64,000 bases of DNA, taken from Methylobacterium sp. GXS13. GTDB lineage: Bacteria > Pseudomonadota > Alphaproteobacteria > Rhizobiales > Beijerinckiaceae. The translations under genes and the position numbers were made by a program. Position 1 is the stretch's first letter. Each line of letters opens with the position of its first letter. Below, one piece after another: positions 51,638 to 58,806 of this stretch. Where the stretch lies: contig NZ_LKKO01000069.1 in assembly GCF_001455965.1 (NCBI RefSeq), positions 117,806 through 181,805 of the forward strand, written 5' to 3'. Below the pieces are notes generated by a model that was not told the DNA's origin, searched no databases, and was given only the letters and a program-made list of their open reading frames with translations.

Positions 51638-51659
51638 ACCCCGACACAAGGATTATGAT
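51616..51659. repeat. Attachment-site copy (attL): duplicated tRNA-Met 3' half
   Basis: 44 bases from TGGTAGCG to GATTATGAT match 58663-58707 in the intact tRNA gene with one substitution and one missing C. It covers the CCA end, T-arm and anticodon-loop region. Beyond GAT the two copies diverge at once, as expected at a crossover boundary. Confidence 0.92.
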
Positions 51660-51693
51660 GCCCCGATTATTCGCCTCTATACAGAGACTTAGA

Positions 51694-51731
51694 CGTTGGA
51701 GTTATGTCAACCTTTTTGACCAACTCCAACG
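51694..51731. terminator. Long hairpin inside the element, 3' of the LRR gene
   Basis: CGTTGGAGTT (51694-51703) pairs with AACTCCAACG (51722-51731), and an inner GTCAA/TTGAC stem extends it around a CCTTT loop. It lies 36 bases past the LRR stop, so it may terminate that minus-strand transcript. Its closeness to the attachment site also allows a role as an integrase or excisionase arm site. Confidence 0.6.
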
Positions 51732-51767
51732 CTCTATGGATCCTTTGTCAAACCAACTAGCCGTTTA

Positions 51768-54200
51768 TCACCGCCGGGAATTGAGCCAATCATAGAACTC
51801 GTTGATCCAACTAAGTTCCTCGCGCGACTCGGCCATCTTACGGAGCTTCGGCTCTAGACGTTCGAAAAATCTTAGTTGAGGCCCAAGATGCTGCCATAAA
51901 TCTTTTATATCTATCCCCGAGACGCCGGCAGATAAACTATCGATCTTTGAAGCCAACAAACCAGTCGATGTCATATATACTTTCGATTTTTTAAGGCTCT
52001 CCAACGTTAACCATGTTCCGGCGGTAGCTCCTACAGTAGCTACTGCGGATCCAGAATTCGTCGCCACCAAAGCCAATGACGCCATCGTGGAAACCGCTGA
52101 AAGTGTAATCGCAACATTTTTTAACGTTCCCGTTGCAACTGCTCCACTTCTCTCAGGAATACGGCCAGCCCCGATTTCTTGAGTGATTTCCTGAACAAAC
52201 CGCGCCGCTCGGGGTTCAATAATTTCAGGCCGATTCTGTAATTCAAGCGCGAAATCCAGTGCTCTTTCCTTATATAAACTTTCTTCGGCCGGACTGTAGC
52301 GATACCGTTCTTCCAGGGCTATACTTTCTATGCCTTCTTTTGTTGAGAGTATGAAGGCGCCATGTAGATGAAGTAGACTATCAGTTATTTCTCTGACGGG
52401 AGCTGGCAGCGGTGGAAGATCGGCATCGTGTCTCGACGCTCTTTCAGCGTTGGCCAGCCTAACTCCTTCCGCATATAGCAAAGCGAAATCTATGGATTCT
52501 GAATCACAATTGATTAGGTCCTGGTAGGCAATCGCTCGATCCCGAAGCGGCCCCTGGGGAATATTCCCAACACTCAGGGAACGCACCAAATCAGCAGCAA
52601 GATCACGAAGTGGTGGATGAAGCTTCTTAAGCCGAGCTACATTGTTGCCGTCAGCATCGATGGCATCTGGCGGCGCAAAGCTTATAATATTGTTTTCATT
52701 CAGTTCAAAATGAGGGCCTGACGTTTGCTTTGGGATGCCAGGGAATGAATCTAATGGCGTGAAGTCGAGTTCTTCTTGGTGAATTCTGTCCAACGCCTGA
52801 GCGGTTAATTCGCCCCGTAGCCAAGCCAATATATAGTCTGTTGCTTCCGGTTGCTCATGTATAAGTATTTTTGGAAATGGATCAGGCAAAGGATTTTTGT
52901 TAACATGCAACCCATAACGCGGCAGATTTCGGTTATATGAAAAAGGTAAGTTTCCAATAATACTCGGTAAACTCTTAATTTGGTTACCAGCCAATGACAG
53001 CGACCATAGATTATTTAGGCCTCCAATGGCTTCGGGAAGCTTTGTGATTGAATTGTTGTTGGCGCCAAATAATTCAAGTTTCTTCAGGTTTCCTATCTCT
53101 TCTGGTATGCTCGTTACATGATTATCTTGGATTTGCAACTGCGATAGACGGCGAAGATTTCCAATGCCCGATGGAAGCGTATCTAAAAGATTGCTGGATA
53201 AATCCAGATCGTTCAGACCACGTAATTCTAAGACCGGAGCTGGCACTTCGACGAAGACATTGTTACTAAGGTTCAAACTTGAAAGTTTCTGAAGATTTGC
53301 TATTGATCGAGGCAGTTCGCTCAAAAGATTATTAGAAATATTCAAAACGGATAATTCGTCTAGCAGTCCGATTTCTTCCGGCACAGATTCGATTGCGTTA
53401 GAGTTTAAGTTCAAATAGGCCAAATTTCTAAGGCGTTCTAATCCATGGGGAACGTTTCTTAATCGATTGCCGCCAATAGAAAGGAAGGTTAAGTAAGCGA
53501 GTGACAAGACGCCAACAGGTAATTTTTTCAAATCATTGTCACTGAGTTTCAAATCTACAAGTTTAGCCAGATCAGTAATCCGCCCCGGCAGATCTCTGAT
53601 TTCGTTCGCCGTTAGATCGAGGCTTGTAAGATTTTTTAGTTTGGCAATGCCTTCCCCAATCTCTCTTATTTGATTTCCCGCCAAAGACAAAAACTCAACG
53701 TCGTGACTGTCGATGACGCTGACTACTAACTCCTCTAAATTATTGTGATCCAATACAATGGACGTCAACCATTTCATTCCCCACAAAACATCGGGAAACT
53801 GCGCTATTTCGTTGTTGGAGAAATTCACCGTACTAAGTGATTTGAGGTTATTCAGACCAACGGGCAGATCAGTTAAGATGTTGCGGCTTGCTCTCAGCAC
53901 CATTAAATTTTTGAGCTCAAAGAGACAAGAAGGTAATTCAGAAAAATGGTTGTCGTCCAAATACAGTTCTCTAAGGCCGGTGAGGCTTGCTAACTCTTTA
54001 GGCAGGTCACTTAACTTGTTGTGACTTAAATTTAATACTTCCAATAATTCCAGTTGACCAATTTCCTCCGGCAACTCCTCAAGATGATACCTGGAAAGAT
54101 CAAGACTCCTCTGTTTTCTACGGAGAGCGTTATTCTGTATGTAGCGCCTGGCAGTTCTATAGCCTTGTTCTGGTGTCTCATATTTTGGATCCTCGCTCAT
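51768..54200 (-). CDS. Leucine-rich-repeat membrane protein, cargo of the integrative element
   Basis: An 810-residue protein. Residues about 31-421 are 17 back-to-back leucine-rich repeats of exactly 23 residues, each of the form LxxLxLxxNxLxxLPxxIxxL (for example EVLNLSHNKLSDLPKEL). A mixed region (422-680) has no recognised domain. About residues 690-735 are hydrophobic and could form two helices (VAITLSAVSTMASLALV and SAVATVGATAGTWLTL). A charged C-terminus ends in WINEFYDWLNSRR. No signal peptide is present, so the LRR is probably cytoplasmic and membrane-anchored. No GTPase, nuclease, TIR or NTPase motif is seen. It is divergent from the recombinase gene. LRR proteins bind partners; a sensor or interference role is speculation. 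Confidence 0.82.
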   Translation of the reverse strand: MSEDPKYETPEQGYRTARRYIQNNALRRKQRSLDLSRYHLEELPEEIGQLELLEVLNLSHNKLSDLPKELASLTGLRELYLDDNHFSELPSCLFELKNLMVLRASRNILTDLPVGLNNLKSLSTVNFSNNEIAQFPDVLWGMKWLTSIVLDHNNLEELVVSVIDSHDVEFLSLAGNQIREIGEGIAKLKNLTSLDLTANEIRDLPGRITDLAKLVDLKLSDNDLKKLPVGVLSLAYLTFLSIGGNRLRNVPHGLERLRNLAYLNLNSNAIESVPEEIGLLDELSVLNISNNLLSELPRSIANLQKLSSLNLSNNVFVEVPAPVLELRGLNDLDLSSNLLDTLPSGIGNLRRLSQLQIQDNHVTSIPEEIGNLKKLELFGANNNSITKLPEAIGGLNNLWSLSLAGNQIKSLPSIIGNLPFSYNRNLPRYGLHVNKNPLPDPFPKILIHEQPEATDYILAWLRGELTAQALDRIHQEELDFTPLDSFPGIPKQTSGPHFELNENNIISFAPPDAIDADGNNVARLKKLHPPLRDLAADLVRSLSVGNIPQGPLRDRAIAYQDLINCDSESIDFALLYAEGVRLANAERASRHDADLPPLPAPVREITDSLLHLHGAFILSTKEGIESIALEERYRYSPAEESLYKERALDFALELQNRPEIIEPRAARFVQEITQEIGAGRIPERSGAVATGTLKNVAITLSAVSTMASLALVATNSGSAVATVGATAGTWLTLESLKKSKVYMTSTGLLASKIDSLSAGVSGIDIKDLWQHLGPQLRFFERLEPKLRKMAESREELSWINEFYDWLNSRR

Positions 54201-54382
54201 ATATATTTACGCTCCCAACCAAGCCTGCTGATACGTAACGTAGATATAGCGCTCACTTCAAGTTGTAGCTTAGAGCTGATACTGAGGACAAGTCGGTGCA
54301 TTTTAGGTATGCCGATTTTGAACCATCAGTAGAATGTCCCCTAATATTTATTTGACCATCCAAAACAGACTGGTAAGATGTG

Positions 54383-54413
54383 AACCATCCATAATGAACC
54401 ATGAGGGATGGTT
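54383..54413. promoter_or_regulatory. Inverted repeat overlapping the recombinase start
   Basis: AACCATCC (54383-54390) and GGATGGTT (54406-54413) are perfect inverses 15 bases apart, and an extra GAACCAT lies between them. The right arm covers the recombinase ATG at 54408. It could be an operator, a recombination site half, or an mRNA hairpin hiding the start. Confidence 0.55.
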
Positions 54414-55049
54414 TTGTTCGTTCGGGCTTATCTGAGAGCGTCAGACGCAAGCCAAGACGCTCTCCGCGCACGTGGGGCACTGGAAGCCTTCGCCGCCGAG
54501 AGGGGACTACGGATCGCCGCTTGGTATGTGGAGAATGCGTCTGGGTCTAAGCTGGCTCGCCCCGAACTGTTCAGGCTCCTACGGGACGCACAGCCGGGAG
54601 ACGTAGCACTCCTAGAGGCCGTCGACCGGCTCACCCGACTCACCGCGGCAGATTGGGAAGAGTTGAAGGCTGAGATTGCGAGCCGACAGGTCCGCATCGT
54701 TGCACTGGATCTGCCTACAAGCTGGATGATGGCGACCAACGGGACAGACGCCTTCACCGCCCGCATGTTCGAAGCGGTGAATGGAATGATGATGGACGTG
54801 TTAGCCGCCGTGGCTCGCAAAGATTATGAGGATCGAAGGCGCCGCCAAGCGGAAGGTCAGGCTAAGGCGAAGGCGAACGGGCGTTATCGGGGTCGGCCAG
54901 AGGACACGAAGCGGAACGCTACCATCGCCGCCATGCTCGGCAAAGGGCTGTCGTGGTCACAGGTTCAATCCGCAACGGGCTGTTCGCGGGCTACAGTCGC
55001 AAAGATTGCTAAGCGTGCCGACAAAGTTCAACCTGCGACGGCAAATTAA
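54408..55049 (+). CDS. Serine recombinase (resolvase/invertase family)
   Basis: A 213-residue recombinase. The catalytic Ser is Ser12 in AYLRASDASQDALRARGAL. The active-site partner motif ALLEAVDRLTRL is near residue 71. A long E-helix region follows, then a C-terminal helix-turn-helix (GLSWSQVQSATGCSRATVAKI) preceded by GRYRGRPEDTK, as in the Hin/Tn3 resolvases. It may resolve multimers of the excised element or invert a segment. It is divergent from the LRR gene, about 200 bases away. Its GC content is higher than that of its neighbours in the element. Confidence 0.88.
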   Translation: MVLFVRAYLRASDASQDALRARGALEAFAAERGLRIAAWYVENASGSKLARPELFRLLRDAQPGDVALLEAVDRLTRLTAADWEELKAEIASRQVRIVALDLPTSWMMATNGTDAFTARMFEAVNGMMMDVLAAVARKDYEDRRRRQAEGQAKAKANGRYRGRPEDTKRNATIAAMLGKGLSWSQVQSATGCSRATVAKIAKRADKVQPATAN

Positions 55050-55460
55050 AAATTCACAAAATGACGACCCCTTGATACTGCGAGGAAATCTTACTTCGTT
55101 TTATTCAGAAAATACTGGTGGTTGTGCGCCTCAAGGTTGACTCCCATAGACAAATCTGTATAATACCGATGCTATTATCGGCATTATCACTGTTGAATTC
55201 ATTTATTACAGTAGATATGGGTCTGCTCTGACCCAACCGCATTGGTAGAAGCGCGCTTAGAACCAATGCCAACGACCAACAGCGATGAACAGTATCTGAA
55301 AAACCTTGATATCGCTGACAACGTCGAGGGAGAAGGTGTTTACCGCGTTATATAACAGTCAATATGCCGCAAACTACACACTTGAAGATTATTACACCGC
55401 GCTGCCCCATCTTCATAGAGGCAGACGGCATATATATACGTAAAGAAAGGATATTTACGG
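55050..55460. other. AT-rich intergenic region with stacked palindromes, origin or control region candidate
   Basis: There is no supported gene in 410 bases. TGGGTC/GACCCA form an inverted repeat at 55218-55223 and 55230-55235. CATTGGT/ACCAATG at 55240-55246 and 55262-55268 enclose a 10-bp palindrome AAGCGCGCTT (55249-55258). A 29-residue open frame from ATG 55266 (MPTTNSDEQYLKNLD...) overlaps the last arm and may be real but lacks a ribosome-binding site. The region precedes the CopG-like/Rep genes, where a rolling-circle origin or copy-control site would be expected. Confidence 0.5.
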
Positions 55461-55616
55461 ATGAATAGAAAAAAGAAACTTGCTAACTTTCGATTAGACG
55501 AGCTGGATCAAGGTTACTTGTATAATATCGCAGAATTCTTTGGAATAAGTAAAACAGATGCCATCCGTTTGGCAATCAGGCGATTTGTTAGAAAGGAATT
55601 GAAAAATGGACTTTAA
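55461..55616 (+). CDS. Small ribbon-helix-helix (CopG/Arc-like) regulator
   Basis: A 51-residue protein that reads MNRKKKLANFRLDELDQGYL then YNIAEFFGISKTDAIRLAIR. The strand (KLANFRLD) plus two helices is the ribbon-helix-helix pattern. It overlaps the next gene by 11 bases, so it is coupled to it. Position immediately upstream of a Rep-like gene recalls CopG-RepB of the pMV158 plasmid family, where CopG represses its own operon. Basic residues at the N-terminus suit DNA binding. Confidence 0.68.
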   Translation: MNRKKKLANFRLDELDQGYLYNIAEFFGISKTDAIRLAIRRFVRKELKNGL

Positions 55617-55953
55617 GTTTTGTTACCAAAAACGAATTCGTCAGCGCACTGAACGTATTCTCTCCGATGTATATGATTTTTGTGAGGCGTCGCGCTTTTG
55701 TAATCTGACAATGAAGCAATACCCTCGGCTGTTTTTACATTTTGAAGATCGGCATATCAACATATCCGAATTTTTTGAAGGCGTTGTATTCAAAAACGAA
55801 GATTGTTACTGGCTAATCCTGAGCGATATCGCCTTTGCTCGTGATATAATTATTAGAGATAACCTGCACACCGGTTTGGTTGTTTACCTTGAGGCATTAC
55901 TAAATGACCTAGTAGAGATGAGAAAGGACGATTCAGTTGTCATCTATTCATGA
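55606..55953 (+). CDS. Unknown protein between the CopG-like and Rep-like genes
   Basis: A 115-residue acidic-aromatic protein starting MDFKFCYQKRIRQRTERILS, with LFLHFEDRHINISEFFEGVV and WLILSDIAFARDIIIRD. It overlaps both neighbours (11 bases upstream, 17 downstream), which marks a three-gene coupled unit. No known domain is seen. It could be a Rep accessory protein; a toxin partner of the ribbon-helix-helix protein is possible but unsupported. Its base composition is AT-rich, like the rest of the element. Confidence 0.6.
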   Translation: MDFKFCYQKRIRQRTERILSDVYDFCEASRFCNLTMKQYPRLFLHFEDRHINISEFFEGVVFKNEDCYWLILSDIAFARDIIIRDNLHTGLVVYLEALLNDLVEMRKDDSVVIYS

Positions 55954-56815
55954 TCGAAGAACGGCGCCAGAGTATCCAGTTCGTGGTTGTCGGCACAGCA
56001 CTCGCGTCCGTCATGCACTCACACTTACGGGGTTCCCAGACCATCTAAGCCGTATAGAAAACTGTAGGCCGAATGATCGTTGCGGGACCAGTTATTGTCC
56101 TGAGTGTCGAAAGCGTAATGTCCTCAAACACACAGGACGGATGTTGGGTCTTTATCAAGGCCTGTATAACTGTTGTGAGGATCAGGCGCGGAAGGACATC
56201 CGGTTCGTCACGGTCCTTCATGAAATGGTCCAGCCCGATATTAAAGATGTGAAAGCAGGAATTGGAAGGGCGAAGGCAGCTTTTGCTGGCCTTCGTCGAT
56301 CCTTTCCCGGACTACGAATTGAAGGCCGCTTTGAGTTAGAAGTTATTGATACAGACACAATATTCACAAAAGTTGTTTGCCCTCAAAAATCAGTCGCATT
56401 GGAAGATTTGAATGGGGGTAACAGAACAACCCCGCGCCGAGATATGTTGTTACTTCATAGTCACTTCTTTGTTTTCTTGGATGGCCATGATGATCGACTG
56501 GTAAGGGACAAGTTCGCTTCAAAGTTCCCTGGGCGATACCGGATCAAATTAGGACCTTTGTTCGAAAATCTATCCGTAAAAGAAAATATCAAAAGAGTGT
56601 GTTCCTATCTTTTGAAGGATAGGTATTTTTATAACCATGGCTTTGATGCACAGGGATATAGTCAAGGCGAATACATTAGGATGGAATCACTATCGTTCCT
56701 TATCAGAAGTTATATGTCTTCTGGTATCGATATCCAGTCTAGTTTGATCTATACTAAAGGCAAGTGCTCGACACTATGTCATGCGATAAATTCCTACCCC
56801 AGCTCTAACACCTGA
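55937..56815 (+). CDS. Probable HUH rolling-circle replication initiator (Rep-like)
   Basis: TTG 55937 is the likely start: a stop lies just upstream in frame and the zinc-finger region precedes the first ATG. The protein has 292 residues. A Cys cluster (CRPNDRCGTSYCPECRKRN, about 43-61) resembles the N-terminal metal site of pC194/pUB110-type Reps. FVTVLHEMV (about 90-98) fits motif 1. LLLHSHFFVFLDG carries an HxH pair at His174 and His176 (motif 2). VCSYLLKD (Tyr224, Lys227) fits the motif 3 catalytic Tyr. Such enzymes nick an origin and start rolling-circle replication. Overall similarity was not tested, and a transposase-like HUH enzyme is the alternative. Confidence 0.62.
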   Translation: MSSIHDRRTAPEYPVRGCRHSTRVRHALTLTGFPDHLSRIENCRPNDRCGTSYCPECRKRNVLKHTGRMLGLYQGLYNCCEDQARKDIRFVTVLHEMVQPDIKDVKAGIGRAKAAFAGLRRSFPGLRIEGRFELEVIDTDTIFTKVVCPQKSVALEDLNGGNRTTPRRDMLLLHSHFFVFLDGHDDRLVRDKFASKFPGRYRIKLGPLFENLSVKENIKRVCSYLLKDRYFYNHGFDAQGYSQGEYIRMESLSFLIRSYMSSGIDIQSSLIYTKGKCSTLCHAINSYPSSNT

Positions 56816-57231
56816 AATACAATATAATTGTCAATGACTTAAGGCGGATTGCCTTCGCCATACATCTAGATATACGTTAGTTTGTAGGTCGTCACCCAGC
56901 AGAGTGAGTGTCCTTTTACTTAGTCCGCAAGCCATTCTCACGGGTCTGGCGCTTTTCAGTTTCGTCAATTTCTCTGATTTGCGCCGGGCAAATTACTGTT
57001 ATACGAATCCCGTTTCTAAAATCGGGCATGGCTCAGGTCGCACAGCCTCAATCAGATTTCAGATGACCGGGCCGGATCGGTCAGAGTAGTCCAACCACAT
57101 CGGCGATAGGTGGACATCATAAATATATTTTGCATTCCCTTTTAATCAGAACAGACTACCGCACCATCGCAGCCAAGCTCTAATTAGAAAATAGCGTTTA
57201 GCAATATTCCCTACTCAACATAAGTATTCCC
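56816..57231. other. Gap between Rep-like and excisionase genes
   Basis: About 415 bases, AT-rich at the right end, without a convincing gene. Short frames present lack ribosome-binding sites. A TTGACA-like hexamer at 57232-57237 lies just right of the gap and may be the -35 of the xis-int promoter. Confidence 0.4.
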
Positions 57232-57291
57232 TTGACATTGATAACGGCGGATGACATTTCAGACGTTATCTGTTCTGTGGATGTAGCATTC

Positions 57292-57528
57292 ATGCCCGGT
57301 TGCGCGATCATCAATCTGGAAGCTAAAAAGATACGTTTACTGACGCGAGAACAGGCGGCAAACTACTGTAATTTATCAATTTCCAAGTTCAATTTTATGT
57401 GTCCGTGTCGGCCGATTGAAATGGATGAGCGTATACGTTTATGGGATATACATGATTTGGACGAATGGATTGACACGCTTAAGTCGGATGAAATCAGCGA
57501 CGATGAGTTAGTTGCGAGACTTCCATGA
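57292..57528 (+). CDS. Excisionase-like helix-turn-helix protein
   Basis: The start is taken at ATG 57292 (78 residues); a TTG at 57232 would add 20 residues but overlaps a promoter-like TTGACA. A winged-helix of the excisionase/AlpA kind is visible: KKIRLLTREQAANYCNLSIS followed by RIRLWDIHDLDEWIDTLK. The stop overlaps the integrase ATG (ATGA). The xis-int arrangement next to a tRNA is classic for integrative elements; the protein would bias the integrase toward excision. Confidence 0.72.
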   Translation: MPGCAIINLEAKKIRLLTREQAANYCNLSISKFNFMCPCRPIEMDERIRLWDIHDLDEWIDTLKSDEISDDELVARLP

Positions 57529-58595
57529 CGATAATCAGAATTAAAGGGTTCCAAATATTCCGGGATCGTCATGGTAAAATGCGCTGTTATCACCGGAAAA
57601 GCCGCGAGGCGATAGATTTAACTGTCGCTCCTTTGGGTTCTTCGGAGTTTTTCGCCGAATGTAGTCGCATTTCATCAGTTCAGATGAACTTAACAGCAAA
57701 GCCCGGCTCGCTAGGTCGCTTGATTCAGCTTTATCGAGAACACGAAGCGTTTCTAGATTTAGCGGAACAAACCAAATTTGACTACCAAAAAGTCTTCAAC
57801 TATTTGAAGGGCATCGCCGATGTTGCTCTTGTAAAATTTGATCGGCCGTTGGTAGTGCGTATTAGAGATCGTGCCGCTAGTAGTAAAGGGAGAAGATTTG
57901 GAAATTATGTTAAGGCCGTGTTATCAATCGTGTTTGGTTGGGGCTCTGAACGTGGCTATATTCGTGAGAATGTTGCTTCCGGCATCAAGGATATTCGGCG
58001 CAAGAAAAGTGCACCCCGTGCTAACAGACCTTGGAGCGATGCAGAACGGGAGGCTGTTTTAGAAGCCGCGCCTGCACACATGCGTTCTGCATTCGCGCTA
58101 ATGATGTTCACAGGTCTTGGGCCGAAAGACGCGCTGACGCTTCCCCGCACTTTTTATCGACACGGTGAGATTGCAACCCGTCGTTCTAAGACGAATCAAC
58201 CCGTGTTCTGGCCGGCCCCAATGCCGCTCGCTGAAATCCTGGCTAAAGCACCGGACCATTCTGCAATGACCCTCTGTGCAACATCCACCGGCACACGGTG
58301 GACCCTGTCAGGATTTCGGGCTTCGTGGCGGCCAGTTCGTGTCAAACTTGAACAGGCGGGCCGTGTTCAGCCGGGACTTACGCTCTATGGCTTACGGCAC
58401 ACCGTCGCCGTGATCCTTCGCGAGATCGGCTTTGACGAACGCACCATTGCGGATGCCCTGGGGCAACGAACCATCGAAATGGCAAGACACTACGCGGACG
58501 GAGCGGATCTTCGACAGAAGATGGCCCCGGTCGTTGCCGCGTTCGATAGCGAGTTGAACAAACGAAGCACGCGGGTTGTCAAACCCGGTGGATGA
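57525..58595 (+). CDS. Tyrosine recombinase/integrase of the tRNA-Met element
   Basis: A 356-residue integrase. An N-terminal core-binding-like domain spans about residues 60-165. The C-terminal catalytic domain has MMFTGLGPKDALTLP, LSGFRASWRPVRVKLEQAG, LYGLRHTVAVILREIGF and LGQRTIEMARHYADGAD with the nucleophilic Tyr. The canonical box I Arg (TGLRxGE in most relatives) is Gly here, and the HxxR His is Tyr. It ends 67 bases before the tRNA-Met 3' end, where it must act. Relatives of this variant group appear in rhizobial-type genomes, and the dead copy at 48466-51637 is a close homologue. Confidence 0.9.
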   Translation: MTIIRIKGFQIFRDRHGKMRCYHRKSREAIDLTVAPLGSSEFFAECSRISSVQMNLTAKPGSLGRLIQLYREHEAFLDLAEQTKFDYQKVFNYLKGIADVALVKFDRPLVVRIRDRAASSKGRRFGNYVKAVLSIVFGWGSERGYIRENVASGIKDIRRKKSAPRANRPWSDAEREAVLEAAPAHMRSAFALMMFTGLGPKDALTLPRTFYRHGEIATRRSKTNQPVFWPAPMPLAEILAKAPDHSAMTLCATSTGTRWTLSGFRASWRPVRVKLEQAGRVQPGLTLYGLRHTVAVILREIGFDERTIADALGQRTIEMARHYADGADLRQKMAPVVAAFDSELNKRSTRVVKPGG

Positions 58596-58662
58596 AACTG
58601 TCAAACCAGCCCAACCACAAACACCCGCGACGCCAAAGTATGAATGCTGACAATGAGTTAGT

Positions 58663-58707
58663 TGGTAGCGAGGGAGGGATTTGAACCCCCGACACAAGGA
58701 TTATGAT
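58663..58707. repeat. Attachment site (attR) within tRNA-Met
   Basis: 45 bases of the tRNA 3' half, matching 51616-51659 with one substitution and one extra C. This copy keeps the tRNA functional. Confidence 0.92.
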
Positions 58708-58739
58708 TCCTCTGCTCTAACCAGCTGAGCTACCCCGCC
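58663..58739 (-). tRNA. tRNA-Met (anticodon CAT)
   Basis: A 77-base tRNA including an encoded CCA. The acceptor stem GGCGGGG pairs with CCTCGCT using two G-U pairs; the D-arm is GCTC/GAGC. The anticodon loop ATCATAA gives CAT, and the T-arm is GGGGG-TTCAAAT-CCCTC. The form is an elongator tRNA-Met; an Ile2 (lysidine) tRNA is unlikely from the body. The 3' half is the target and right attachment site of the integrative element, and integration has left it complete. Confidence 0.93.
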
Positions 58740-58806
58740 ACGAGCCGCGCGCGCCCCGGGAGGCCGCGACCAGCGGGCGGGGTATAGGGAGGGCGGGCGC
58801 TGGCTG

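Larger units (their letters stand above)
51616..58707. mobile_element. tRNA-Met integrative element, about 7 kb
   Basis: The element is bounded by the 44-45 bp tRNA-derived repeats and carries an excisionase-integrase pair next to the intact tRNA. Inside lie an LRR membrane protein, a serine recombinase, a ribbon-helix-helix gene, an unknown gene and a Rep-like gene. Its bases are clearly richer in A and T than the flanks, and start codons and intergenic gaps differ in style from the backbone. No conjugation or phage structural genes are visible, so it would need a helper for transfer or be an integrated small plasmid. Confidence 0.88.

Noticed and set aside
51768..54200. ROCO-type LRR-GTPase
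   Set aside because: No P-loop or other GTPase motif is found after the LRR array.
55461..55953. Toxin-antitoxin pair from the ribbon-helix-helix gene and its overlapping neighbour
   Set aside because: The 115-residue protein shows no toxin family feature, and the Rep-like gene that follows fits a copy-control arrangement better.
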